From Caenorhabditis remanei (Eukaryota > Nematoda > Chromadorea > Rhabditida > Rhabditidae): a stretch of DNA of 64,000 bases. Positions 1 through 11,377 of this stretch are shown piece after piece. The notes below the pieces were generated by a model that was given only the letters and a program-made list of their open reading frames with translations, did not search any database and was not told where the DNA came from. The position numbers and the translations under genes were made by a program. Within the stretch, counting starts at the first letter, position 1. The number at the start of each line of letters is the position of its first letter. The DNA lies in contig NC_071332.1 of assembly GCF_010183535.1 (NCBI RefSeq), positions 20,150,001 to 20,214,000 on the forward strand, given 5' to 3'.

Positions 1-492
1 AAAGGAAAGGAAGAGACCGAGAAGTGATCGTAACAAGGAGAAGAAGAGAAAAACATGAAACTCAGTGAGTATCTTGACATTTTCTTTTTCAATTGTTGTT
101 CAGTTGCGCCAACACCTTGTGCAAGCAATTACTACTTCAAGGAAGAAACGTCGTTCACCCTGCCACTAAAGAGCGGATTTGCGAGTCAGTTTTTAATTAC
201 TTATATGATTATAACTATAAATTCACTACGTTTTTCAACTGACAATTAAGTTTCAGTCTTTGTTATGACTACTTCAAAAGAAATGGACGTGATCGAGAAG
301 TGGTAGCAGGAAAAGTGAAGAAATTGTAAGTTAGAGCAAACATGGGAAGTTCAGATAAATTGGTTTTACAGCAAGCGTGATAAATATGAAAGTGAATCAG
401 ATACGACGTCCATATCTTCTGACGATTCTTCAATTGAAGAGTCTTCAGAATCAGATAGCGATTCTGATTCATCTGAAATGGATTGCGAATAA
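1..492 (+). CDS. ZF-A: GATA-like zinc-finger protein, 3' part (5' cut by window)
   Basis: The window opens inside an exon. Exons read 1-64, 104-184, 257-325 and 372-492 (TAA). The first exon ends a finger (RKGRDREV followed by a basic stretch). Exons 2 and 3 form one complete finger: CANTLC, then HPATKERIC, then CYDYFKRNGRDR, so C-x4-C and C-x2-C, with the intron lying between the two Cys pairs. The final exon is a Ser/Asp/Glu-rich tail ending EMDCE. The second half resembles the end of a GATA finger (CNACGLYY..G). Internal exons are 81 and 69 nt, phase 2 at both ends, exactly as in ZF-B, which follows on the same strand. AATAAA lies near 623. DNA binding is inferred from the fold similarity only. 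Confidence 0.75.
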
Positions 493-1222
493 AAAAAATT
501 GTGAGTTGATTTCTATTATCTTTTTTTAAACATATAACTTTTTTCTTTTTTTTCAGAACTTCAGCTTCCCTCTCTAGCATTACATACCCTCCGTTTTTGG
601 TTTGTAAAGATTTTTTCTACACAATAAATATCCGAACATCATGATCAAAAACCGTTATGTATGACTAACCGAACAATTTTTCCCGTGAAAACAAAAAAAA
701 ACTATTTGCAATATCGTGAGAGATAAGACCACCACCATTGATAAGAAAACGAGAACTGGACATTTGTCTTTTTTGGTACTCGTGAAATTTATAGGCGTAG
801 ACAACTAAAGATATTCTCGCACTTCGTCGCAATAAACTGGGTTGATAAAATAAATGACATGTTTCTTGCAAATTGATACTTTTACGTGGGGCTATTCACG
901 ACTAGACTTCTGAGAGAGGCAGGGACCGTCAACTGAGAAAAACTGAACTTTCCAGGCAGGTAATGGATGTCGATAAATTATCTAGTTCGATAAATAATCT
1001 AGGATTTTCAGGAAACGACATGCTACACCTCCAACATTTGCAGTGAATCGTTAATCTTGAATCATCTGAAACTAAATAAACTCTTGATACATTTACCACT
1101 GACTGTCTGTAATCTTTCTGTAATCTCAACCTGAGCATCTAAACTACAGTAATTTATACTTTTATTGCTTCGTTAATATGTACCTATTATATAAACAACT
1201 CAATGTTTTCAGATTTTCAGAT
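493..1222. other. intergenic region between ZF-A and ZF-B
   Basis: Holds the ZF-A 3' end with AATAAA near 623 and the upstream region of ZF-B. No coding exon could be supported; the short ORFs here lack splice partners and finger motifs. The last 100 bp contain the promoter block shared with ZF-C. Confidence 0.5.
1121..1160 (+). promoter_or_regulatory. promoter block shared by ZF-B and ZF-C
   Basis: The block TAATCTCAACCTGAGCA followed by CTACAGTAATTTATAC lies about 65-100 bp upstream of the ZF-B start. Almost the same block occurs at 6818-6858 upstream of ZF-C. It was probably copied with the gene duplication; a role in transcription is inference. Confidence 0.45.
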
Positions 1223-4200
1223 ATGTCCCTGGAAAAAGAACAGGAACTGATAAAGTAAGAAAGATTATTTTAAATGAATGCTAAGTTTATTACTATTTCT
1301 AGATGTGCCAACACATCCTGCCAACAATTAAAACGTCCTGGTGCCGAGTTCCTACGACATCCGGCAACTAAGGAGAGAGTATGCCGGTATGTTAATTGAC
1401 TGACAAGGGTAGAAAGTTGTCAAGAAAGTCGTAGCAAACTATCCGTAGTCAATAAATAATTTTCAGTGCCTGCTGGCAATATTATTATAACAAAGGGAAA
1501 GACCGAGAAGTGAAGAGAAGAAACGAGCAACATGAAACAAAGTGAGATATCTGACGCGTTTCGATACATTCGATTAATTTTTTGTTCAGTTGTGCTAACA
1601 CATTCTGCAACAAACTATTCTATCCAAGACAATTACGGCCTCATCCTGCGACAAAAACAATGATCTGCTCGTAAACTCGAAGGCTCATCCGTATTTAAAA
1701 ACTACATTTCAGGGCCTGCTATGATTATTTTCAAAGACATGGAAGAGACCGAGAAGTGGTCACAATTTATAGAAAAAGAAAAGAGCATAAAACACAGTGA
1801 GTTTCGTGACATTTTCTCCTTAAATTTGTTCGTTCAGTTGCGGCAACACACTGTGCAAGATATTACTACTTCCAGGAAAAATCGCGGCTCACCCTGTCAC
1901 TAAAGAGCGGATTTGCATGTCAGTTTATATTACTTCTATAATTTTAACAACAATGGTTTAATTGAAAATTAAGTTTCAGTAATTGCTGTGCCTACTATAA
2001 AAAATATGGACGCGATCGAGAAGTGGTAGCAGGAAAACTGAAGAAGTTGTAAGTTGAAGAAAAAGAAAAAGATTTAGTAGAAGATCAAATATTTTTACAG
2101 CACGGAACCGAAAGCTCGTGAAAGTTGTGCCAACACATTTTGTAAGCAACAATACTATCCGAAAGACCTAAGGCCTCATCCTGTGACTAAGAAGAAGATT
2201 TGCCTGTGAGGTTGAGACAAAGGATTTCTTTACTATTTTCTGAGTTTCAGAGTATGCTATTGCTACTACAAGAAAAAAGGGAAAGACCGGAAAGTAATAA
2301 AGATTATAGCTAGACGTGTGAATAAAAACGAAGGTTTTACTGAAATAAATATGAAGAAGATGGAGAAGCAAAACAACTCACGGACTGAAACAAATCAAAA
2401 GATAAATATCACAAAAAGAACAAGGAGAAGTTGTTTAAAGCCGAAACCTAAACAAGCGTTGTCCTCATCTGACACTTCAGATTGTGAAGAAAATATTAGC
2501 GATTGGGAATCTGAAAACGATGACACGGAATCGGATGATTCTACATCTTCTGAAGAATCTATTGTAGATGAGATCGAAGATGATTTCAACAACGTGGTAC
2601 CAAACCACGATACAGAGGAGGACGTGAATGAACCTGAAGAATTTGCAAATTCTGAAGATCAACCGGTCAGCTCAGAGAATCCGGTTCCAAGATCTGACAC
2701 GGAAGGCGCTACTGAGAGTGTTTTAGAAAATAATTTTATAGGAAAAAAGTAAGGTTTTATATAAGAATTGTGACTCTTATAAAAAACGATTCCAGATGCA
2801 ACATCCCGTCATGCAATTCTCTTCTACCATCCAACAAAAATATATTTCAATTACCCACAACAGGAATACCGGTTTGCAGTGACTGCTACAAAAAGTATTT
2901 GAAAACTGAGTACAATCGAGTTGTCGATTTAGAAGAAACAGCGAGACTGTAAGTACATATGTTTTAAACATTGATGTTAAAACGTTTTATTTTTTTACAG
3001 AACTGAGTCACTTTCTGAAGACTTACCTGAAATAGGACTTGAGGACTTGACCACGTTTTTTGAAGTTGTACACCCTGGCTGTCTTACCATTCTTGAAGAT
3101 CTAGAAAAATCAAGCAAAGAGTTTTTGCTGCAAAAAGCTATCGATGACATATTCCCGCCAATGACATCGGAATCCGTGATTTGGAATAACCTTGACACGT
3201 ACCCGGAATACAGATTATATACTTGGACTGAGCATGAGACTATTCCATTTGAAAGCTGTTCCAATTTCCTATCATCTTTTATCGAAGACTTATCCAAAAT
3301 CTTTCCTGAAGCGCGGATATCAGAGGATTCTTTTAATCATCCCGATTTTATTGATGACTTGTCCTCTGAACCTTCCTGCAGTCCCCAATTGAATGAAGGC
3401 ATTCCTTTCAATGTTCATAAAGACATAGAATCTCCTCCAAATCTTGAAATTGAGAGGATGTTTCCGGCTGAAAATAATGATGAGCATGCTGTGGACACAG
3501 AGAAGTATTTATTTGATCATCCCGATTTTATTGATGGCTTGCTCTCTGAACCATCCAGCAGTCCCCACAGATGCTACGGAGCAGATTCTTTCAATCTTCA
3601 TCGAGACATAGAAACTCCTCCAATTCTTGTATTTGAGGGCTTTTTTCCGGCTGAAAATAATGAAGATCATGATGTGGACTCAGAAGAAGAGCAGGATGAA
3701 GCGTCTGGTCAAGAATTGGAATCTCACAAGACTTTCTCTGACATATCCTCCGCTGTTCAACATTTATGGAACACCTATTGTGCTCCTCAGTTGACAGGGA
3801 CAGATGATGAGGAAGTCATCGAGGAAGAAGATAGTGAGAGAGATTCTGACGAGGAGGAAGAGGAAGATGAAGAATCATCCAATGATATAAACAGGGACAC
3901 TACCGATTGCTTTCACCCGTTAGAATATAACAATGAACCCCAAGAGTGCGATCAGTTCTCCGAATCTCAAGAATACCAATATAGCTGTGACCAAGAACTT
4001 GATTGCTATCAACCGGGGAGTTATAACAGTGAAACCGATTGGAATCAAGAATTTGTGCCTATGTATGAACACCTGGAAACAGATCAGTTCAACACTTCTC
4101 ACACGTTGCATTGTTATGAGCCACCACAGGAGGACATTCCGATCATTTATTCTTCTGATAGTTTAGCAAAAACCACATTGGAACCAGTTTCAAGCATCCC

Positions 4201-6662
4201 GTCTTCAGAGGATCCAGATACTCAAGTGGTTCATGAACGTATGTTTTTTCGTACTGAATGGTCAAAGTAAATTGACTTTATCAGATATCCGCAGCTGTCA
4301 TGTACCAAATTGTTATATGCCACCACAGGAGGACGTTTCGATCATTTATTCTTCTGAAAGATCAGTAGGAACCGAATTCGAACCAGATTCAAGCATCCCG
4401 CCTTCAGAGAAACCTGTTATACAATTAGTTTATGAAGGTGATTTTATTTTGTACTGAGTGCTCAACCTACATTATCTTTATCAGGCATCCCCAGCTGCCA
4501 CGTACCAAATTGTTATAAGCCATTGCCGCCGAAGCATAAATGGGGCAGTATCCTTTCTGAATATTTTCCCAATGACATCGAAAACACTAAATCACAAAAA
4601 AACCCTAGGTATTATACAGAAAAAGGAAAAGACCGAACACCGATTACGGAAACAAAGGGAAAAATGGATTTGAAGAAAGCGGCTGGAAAACATGAAAGAA
4701 AGTAAGATTCTTAAAACAGTTCTACACACTTGATCAATTTTTCTATTCAGTTGCTCAAATACCACTCATCCTGTCACTACAACTGAGGAGGGAGTCATTG
4801 AGGAAGAAGACAGTGAGGCAGATGAGGAAAATGAGGGATCCATCAATGGTATAGAGGAAGACACTACCTCTAACAATGACAATCAACCAAATTTCTATCA
4901 TCCGTTAGGATGTGACAATGAAGAATTCTACAATTCTCAAGAACACCAATATAGTCGTGAGAAGGAACTTGATTGCTATCTACCGGGCAGCTATAACAGT
5001 GAAACCGATTGGAATCAAGAATTCGTGCCTGATTTTACAAATAACACTTCTCACACGTTGCATTGCTATGAGCCACCACAGGAAGAAGTTCCGATCATTT
5101 ATTCTTCTGGGAGTTTAGCAGGAACCACATCAGAAACAGTTTCAAGTATACCGTCTTCAGAAGATTTAGATACTCAAGGGGGTTGTGAAAGTAAGTTGTT
5201 TTTACTGAGTGCTCAACTTACATTAACTTTTTCAGATATCCGCAGCTGCCACGTATCAAATTATTATAAGCCACCACAGGAAGAAGTTCCGATCATTTAT
5301 TCTTCTGAAAGTTCATGTTCCACACCATTGGAACCAGTTTCAGTCATTTCGTCTTCACATGAGAAAGAAATATCAGAGGATCCTAGTATCATTTGCGCAG
5401 AAATGAGCAGTGATAGCTCACAGAACGAGGGTATCCCATCACATAAAATAGGATGCAGATGCAAATTGTATGAAAATCAAAAGTAAGATGAGTCCTGTGA
5501 ATTTGAACCTTTACGACTATTTTCAGATGCGCCAACTCAGCGTGCAAGGTAACCTTACTTCCGGGAAAAAATGTTGTTAATCCTGTAACTAAGGAGAAAG
5601 TTTGCCTGTAAGCTTGAAATTTCATGTGTAGTTGATATCTAAGTTTCAGTGCCTGCAATGATTATTATAAAAGAAATGGAAGACACCGAGAAGTGATCAG
5701 AACTTTAACTTATAGAAGAAGAGAAAAACATGAAACAAAGTAATTTTATTTAGAAGACTTTCAGAAAAACTGATAACCGTTTATTTCTAGTTGCGCCAAT
5801 ATATTCTGTAAACGAACTCTACTTACGGGAAAATTTAATGTTCACCCTCTCACTAAGGAGAAGATTTGCAAGTGAGCTTAACAACATATATATCTATATA
5901 ATCGATAACTATATTTCAGTACTTGCTATTTGTATTATAGAACAACAGGAAAAGACCGAACATCGATCATGGAAAATAAGAGAAAAAGAAATTTGAAGAG
6001 TCGGGCCAAAAAACATGGAACAGAGTAAATTTTTTGATGTTTTTCACTGAATTCTATAGTTTTTTTTTCAGTTGCGGAGAAGACCGAACATCAATGACGG
6101 ACACTGAAAAAAATAGAAAAACATGAAACAAAGTAAGCTTATTGAAACGATTCTATTAGCTCGACACAGTTCTAACAACTGCACTCCACCGAAATTTCCA
6201 TGAAAAATGTCTCGTTTTCTGTAAGTCTCTAAATTTCGCTCACGATTTTCTTCGGTTTCGGTAGAGCGCGGTTGTAAGACGCTTGTCGTGCTAATATACA
6301 CTCAATTTTATTTTTTTGTTCAGTTGCTCAAATACATTCTGCAACCTACCACTACCTCCGGGAAAACACGTCACTCATCCTCTCACTCAGGAGAAAGTTT
6401 GTGTGTAAGTTGGCATGTAGAATTGAATTTACATTAATATTCAATGAATAAGTTTCAGTGATTGCTATGTTTACTATAAAAGACACCGGAAGAACAGGAG
6501 ATACTGTAGGGGCAAAAATGTAAGTTGAAGGGAAAGCAAGAGATTCAGAGGAATGAGTTTTACAGAAAGCAATGGGACGCTCGGCAGCTGGAAGATTCAT
6601 CTGATGCAAACTCGATGACATTTGTCGGTATTCCAATATACGATGTTTCAGATAGTGATTAA
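1223..6662 (+). CDS. ZF-B: large multi-finger GATA-like zinc-finger protein
   Basis: The ATG lies 2 bases after two TTTTCAG sites, which fits a trans-spliced leader acceptor. I trace 22-23 exons (1223-1254, 1303-1386, 1467-1541, 1590-1670, 1713-1796, 1838-1918, 1980-2048, 2101-2205, 2251-2748, 2796-2948, 3001-4238, 4285-4437, 4485-4701, 4751-5190, 5236-5482, 5527-5607, 5650-5739, 5791-5871, 5920-6024, 6072-6132, 6324-6404, 6459-6519, about 6566 on). Four N-terminal fingers (CANTSC/CRACWQYY..GKDR type) lead into acidic linkers, a degenerate finger (CNIPSC...CSDCYKKY), a long acidic exon with an internal duplication of about 60 residues (HPDFIDDL, HPDFIDGL), diverged repeats sharing YxPPQEE, then three more fingers. 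Exon 6072-6132 is fused and out of frame but could be skipped in frame. The last exon reaches TGA at 6602-6604 by the plain splice, or TAA at 6660-6662 in the alternative frame. Nuclear regulator by inference. Confidence 0.7.
6156..6294. mobile_element. MITE with TA target duplication in a ZF-B intron
   Basis: A 139-bp element starts TTAGCTCGACA and ends TGTCGTGCTAA, with inner inverted arms around TTACAACYGCRCTCYACCG, flanked by TA on both sides (6154-6155, 6295-6296). A related copy lies at 13789-13926. The TA duplication points to mobilisation by a Tc1/mariner-type transposase. It lies between the defective exon 6072-6132 and the next finger exon. Confidence 0.7.
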
Positions 6663-6898
6663 CATTCAAGGATACAAAAAAACGAGTCGTAACTTTCACT
6701 CCAGGTTTTTCTTAATCCATCTAGCGACACTGACTTTGAAATTTCAGTAGTTCCTCTAAATAATTATATTTTTCTTCCTATAAATAAAATTGCGATACAT
6801 AAGCCGATATTGTTTTATAATCTCAACCTGGGCACTTCTGCTACAGTAATCTATACCTTTGTACTTTTGTAAAATCTATAAAATCATTGTTTCCAGGA

Positions 6899-7667
6899 AT
6901 GAAAAGTCAATGTAATTTTTTCCCACAGATATCAAGACCACCCAAACCGGTATCGATAAAAAACACAAAAAATCTTGCAAAAAGAAACAATTGATACGAG
7001 ATAACCTAGATATCAAAAAGGAAAGACAGGAACACTTTCAAGGGATCAAATTTTCCGATTTCTATGATTTCAAATCGCAAACGGTAAGTACCTAGATTTT
7101 TAGCTACATAAAAAGGTATTCTAATTTTCAGATGCACCAGATCCTGGGATATCGAAGAAATAATGAAATGGGATGAGCAAATGAACAAGTTGGATGAATT
7201 CCTGTACAATGACAGTATTTTTATGGATCCAGACTTTCTGGATTCTCTCAATGCTCCATCGGTACTGGAGGGGACACGTCAGATGCAAAATATGTCAATG
7301 TAAGTGGTCTCAATACGATTGAAATGTGAAATTTCTGTGTTTCAGATCTGAAGATACTAAAACTGGTGTCAAAGAAGAATCCAAAGAATCCAGCGCCCCC
7401 AAAATACCTCAGAAGATTCCAATTTTCAAAAAACCCCGAATTCATGACTTGAGCTACTCCACCGAACTCAAATCAATATGGGATACTTATTTAATCGGTA
7501 TGCTGAAACAAAATACTGCGGACGGAAGGGATAAGGATAGTGAGCAGAAGTTGAGCTATATCAATTCGATGGTTGGGAGAAAGGATTCAGATGAGGAGAA
7601 GGAATTCGAGGATGCAGATAGTGATGATAGTGGTTACGATGGTGAAGTAACTGTAGGGACCAAGTGA
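6899..7667 (+). CDS. ZF-C: short family member with acidic tail, 5' end uncertain
   Basis: The well-supported part is exons 7132-7299 and 7346-7667 (TGA). They encode the family motifs DPDFLDSLNAPS and SIWDTYLIGML, then a Glu/Asp/Ser-rich tail ending GEVTVGTK. Upstream, a splice acceptor precedes an ATG at about 6899 and an exon of about 6931-7083 carries a decayed finger remnant (GKDR-like), but frame and phase do not join cleanly: the exon ends in phase 0 while the next needs phase 2. The gene has the ZF-B promoter block. It looks like a truncated, finger-poor copy of the ZF-B middle region; the 5' part may be broken. Confidence 0.5.
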
Positions 7668-8019
7668 GAAGGATAATAATATCGGGATCATACTATCATT
7701 TTAAAATGTAAACATATTTGCTACAAAAAAGATTAAAAAATTTTTATTATCTTTTTTTGTTATCACAAAAAACCGGATAGCCGGAAAAATCGAAATTTCC
7801 TTTTAAAAAGTGCATGATGATAAGCGTGTGAAACCCGTTCAATACGTTCTTTATGGGCTAGAGAAAGTGTGAAAATAACTTTTTGAACTTATTAAAAACC
7901 TTTAAACAATACATGAGAAGATAATTATATAATGTTAGCGATTATGATTATAATTGTTTGATTTTTAAACAATTTCAAACAATTCATACATGAAAAGATA
8001 ATTATTATCTATAGTCTTG
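7668..8019. other. intergenic gap between convergent ZF-C and srz genes
   Basis: AT-rich sequence between two 3' ends, with a near-repeat of AATTTCAAACAATTCATACATGAAAAG-like text. No gene seen. Confidence 0.4.
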
Positions 8020-9777
8020 CTAATACAATGGCTGTCCTGTACCACTAGTTGCAATCGCAGTTTCCTCCGTTACAGTACCCACTCTCGAATCTCTCAGACA
8101 TGGGCAAAAAATGAGTTTTAAAAAACTTTTGGATTTCATTGACGATAACAATAAAAGCATGGTTCGGTGGTTACATCCAAGATAGGATAATTGGATTATA
8201 AGAGGTATCGACACTACATCCATTCGATAACACTCCACAATTATTTTCTCAAGGTCTCTTTCCATAATTGTGCAGACTATTGTGAAAGTCTGAAAAAAGA
8301 AGAAAAAAGATTTATGTGAATAACAGTACCGCTCAAAAGACTAGGCTGTTTTCAGAAAAAAATTACCAACTTTGACAATGAATTTCGGTGTTTTTTCAGT
8401 AGAGGCACTACCATGAAAGTTACAGGTCATCAAATTAATTTATCTCTGAAATTGACCAATTTTAGTGTGAAATTTTTTGTTTTGAAAAGGCGGATTTTTT
8501 GATCAAAACGCGCCGAAGTCACGCCAGATGAGTTTTTGTGAGAACTGGCGTAACTTTGTCGCTTTTTGAACAGAAAATCCCTTAAGACGCTCCAAAAGCT
8601 TGCCGGATTGTACGAAACATGTATGGCGTGACTTTGACGCGTTTTTGAAGTTGATTTTTAGTTAAAAACGCGCGCGAAGTCACGCCAGATAAGATTTTGT
8701 GGAGTCTGGCGTGACTTTGACGCGTTTCGAGTCTGATTTGCCGAAGCCACGTCAGACATGTTCTTGTGAAGACCGGCGTGCCTTTGACGCGTTTTTGAGA
8801 CTGTTTTTTTTTTTGCTCAAATCGCGCCAAAGTCACGTCAGAAATGGTTTTGTAATGTCTGGCGCACTTTTGACGCGTTTTTATGCAGTTTTGTCTTTCA
8901 TACGCGCGGAAGTCACGCCAGAAGAGCTTTTGTGGAGGCTGGACCGTTTTCAAGCAGATTTTTTGTCAAAAGACCAAATTGAATGTCTTACTGCACAGTA
9001 CTGTAGTTATTTTCCACTGAAAACAGCCAAAGTTAATAACTTTTTAGGCGGTACTGTACCTATCTTTTTTTTATATTTAAAACTCACCATTTTAACAATA
9101 ACCAATGTTAGCAACTGCCAGAAAACATATCGTTGTGGTTTGTTCACTTGAGCAGCAGGTAAGTAGTTGAATTTTCTCATACTGACACTTATTGGTATGT
9201 AGAGGATAGCAGAAGCATATAGTAGAATGTTAAACGTCAAGTTGAATATATTCATCCGCAAAGTGTTATTTTCGTTCAAAATAAACCTCAATGTAAATTC
9301 CATTGCGAAAATAAAATAGGAGAATACTAAAATTATGTTCAACTGATTCTCAGAGATCCTTACATATTTCTCGGTTCGCGGTGAGAAATAAATGAGAAAT
9401 CGTTGGATTGCAAGAATGGAGAGTAATAATTGATTAACTCTTGTAATTACACTCCATGTAAAAATAATAACTCCAAAAAACGCAATAAAAGGCAATGTTA
9501 ATAATGGCGTGCCCGCAAGGATTAGGATCATTGCTATCAGAAATGTGAAGAGACACATCTGAATATAGACTATTTTAATAGCAAAGTAGAAATGATTGAT
9601 GATGGGGAAGACCACTGAAACCTTGTCCCGTTCTTTGTTCATATTGTAGATGCGGATATAAAATGGAAATATAAAAAAGAGTAAGAAAATGTAGACGTAA
9701 AGAAATGGGCCTAAATAATTAAATGTCTTGAAATCCCATTTGTTTGTAATGTTAGAGGTAGAAGAAATGTTGTCCAT
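8020..9777 (-). CDS. srz-class serpentine chemoreceptor
   Basis: Two exons, 9777-9088 and 8289-8020, join in phase 0 and give 319 residues, a normal srz length. The N-terminus (NYLGPFLYVYIFLLFFIFPF) begins the first membrane segment; NKERDKVSVVFPIINHFYFA, RVNQLLLSILAIQRFLIYF and the C-terminal block PLIIQLSYLGCN with FCPCLRDSRVG match my knowledge of the srz family. About seven hydrophobic segments are visible. Donor ATG|GTGAGTTT and acceptor TTTTTTCAG are both clear. Srz proteins are nematode-specific seven-pass receptors, probably chemosensory. The 798-bp intron is unusually long because it holds a hairpin array. I see no disabling change. Confidence 0.85.
8500..8945. repeat. tandem hairpin array in the srz intron
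   Basis: Repeated units alternate CGCGCGAAGTCACGCCAGA with TCTGGCGTGACTTTGACGCG, which are near reverse complements, so each unit of roughly 80-120 bp can fold into a GC-rich stem. Four or five units are visible. The same GGCGYG/CGCCAGA theme recurs in introns at 11.7-12.5 kb and 48-55 kb. ORFs read across it are artefacts. Confidence 0.7.
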
Positions 9778-11377
9778 GCTTCTTATAATTTCATTTAACC
9801 AATGTTCAAGATATTTTCATACATTTTCAGCTGCAGAATTCCTTGGAATTAATTTATTTCTTATTATGGAGAAGATTGCAGACATTCAGGTGATCAGGTG
9901 GTTTCCGGAGTGTTGAACTTTTTGGCATAACCGAAGAACAAAAACGGAGAGAAAGGACAACGGACTCCAAGACCAGAGTTGCCGGAAAGTGAAAGTTCGA
10001 ACAGGGAGCTACTATTTTGGCACTGACAAAAATACACTGACCAAGGTACAATGACCAAACTACACTGACCAGAGTTGCATGGAAGTGAGAATTTCTTAAT
10101 CGGAAATCGAAACACGAAAGAGGTTTTCATAATCCGGAAAACGGAAGACGGAATTCCATGCATGTCTGTCCGGCAGATTTTAAAACGATACGTTTGGAAA
10201 CTTTGACATTCCGGCTCAAGAAATGAAAAATATCAAAACATTCGTCATTTTCAGCAATTTTTCTCATGCTTAATTTCAAAATGTCCTGGTTTTGTCCAAA
10301 ATAGGCGAAACCATGACATGGTACGAATCGGAACTGTCATTTCTAAGTCTAATGGCTTAAATATAAGGTTTAACTACATTTTAATTGGTTCTGGTTCTAG
10401 GGAAAGGTCATGGAGTCCTTTTTTTTAGTTATGGAACGTGACCGATATGATTGGAAAGATGAGAAAACACTGATTCCGAATATATACTTAGTTTTTGCCT
10501 TTGAATCCTGGTTTTCGAGAAAATTAAGGTCAAAGTTCGGCAAAGGATAGATTTTTTTTTGAAATGCGAAAATTGTTTGCAATATTTGTATGCAATAATT
10601 TGTCATTATTTCAAACTTTGACCTTCTTTTTCTTGAATATCGGGTCTCGTATACAAAAATTGAAGATATATTTGGAATCAGCGTTTTTTCAGCTTTCCAA
10701 TGATATAGGTCACGTCACATAACTTAAAAAAAGGACTTCATGACCTTTCCCTAGTCAGAACCAATTAAAATATAGTTAAACCTTATATTCAAACCATTAG
10801 ACCTAGATTTGACAGTTCCGATTCGTACCAGGACATGGTTTTGCCTATTTCTCTCTAAACTGACTTCATGACCTTCCTTAGTGAGTTGAACCAGTTCGAA
10901 TTCGGACGGTTCTTATCAGGGTGGTCCTTATTCGGGCGGTTCTGATTTGGGTTTTGAAATGTCTCGGTTTCTAAACGGAGACGTACTCTTTTCGATGGAG
11001 ATTGCTATACCTAAACTCTGGTGACGGGGGTGATCCACTATAAAGTTTCCTTCCGGTTGACCAAACTCGATACCATCACAAAAAACACAAACTACGCTTC
11101 CCCATCCAAAAGCTCAAAAACCCGACGACAGATCACTTTTTTTTTCGAAAAAATGAAATCTCTTCTGATTCCGCATTTTGGACCCACTCTCTTTTCCCGC
11201 TGTCTTCTCTGAGTTTATCAATTCATTGAGACCTTTCTGATGTAGTCTACACTCACACGTATGATAATCTTTGTCTCTGTCCACTCGAGGATTAACGGAG
11301 TGAGAGAGAGCTCTTTTTTTTCAAATTCAGATTTTTTTTTGGGTTTTTCACGTAAAAACGCTATTTTTATAGAAAAA
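9778..11377. other. intergenic region, srz to nuclear receptor
   Basis: Upstream region of two divergent genes. It contains a stretch near 10025-10075 with repeated ACTGACCA, a foldback element at 10298-10856 and partial copies of the same repeat near 10860-10950. No further gene was seen. Confidence 0.5.
10298..10856. repeat. foldback repeat element
   Basis: The left arm reads GCGAAACCATGACATGGTAC ... TTAATTGGTTCTGGTTCTAG GGAAAGGTCATGGAGTCC; the right arm is its imperfect reverse complement (GACCTTTCCCTAGTCAGAACC ... CATGGTTTTGCCTATTT). Arms are about 230-250 bp around a short centre. A related element, with a mariner inside it, interrupts ZF-D at 33226-34697. Confidence 0.7.

Noticed and set aside
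8582..9151. ORFs of 123-150 codons on both strands around 8.6-9.1 kb
   Set aside because: They run through the GC-rich hairpin array and into the srz exon on the wrong strand; repeats, not genes.
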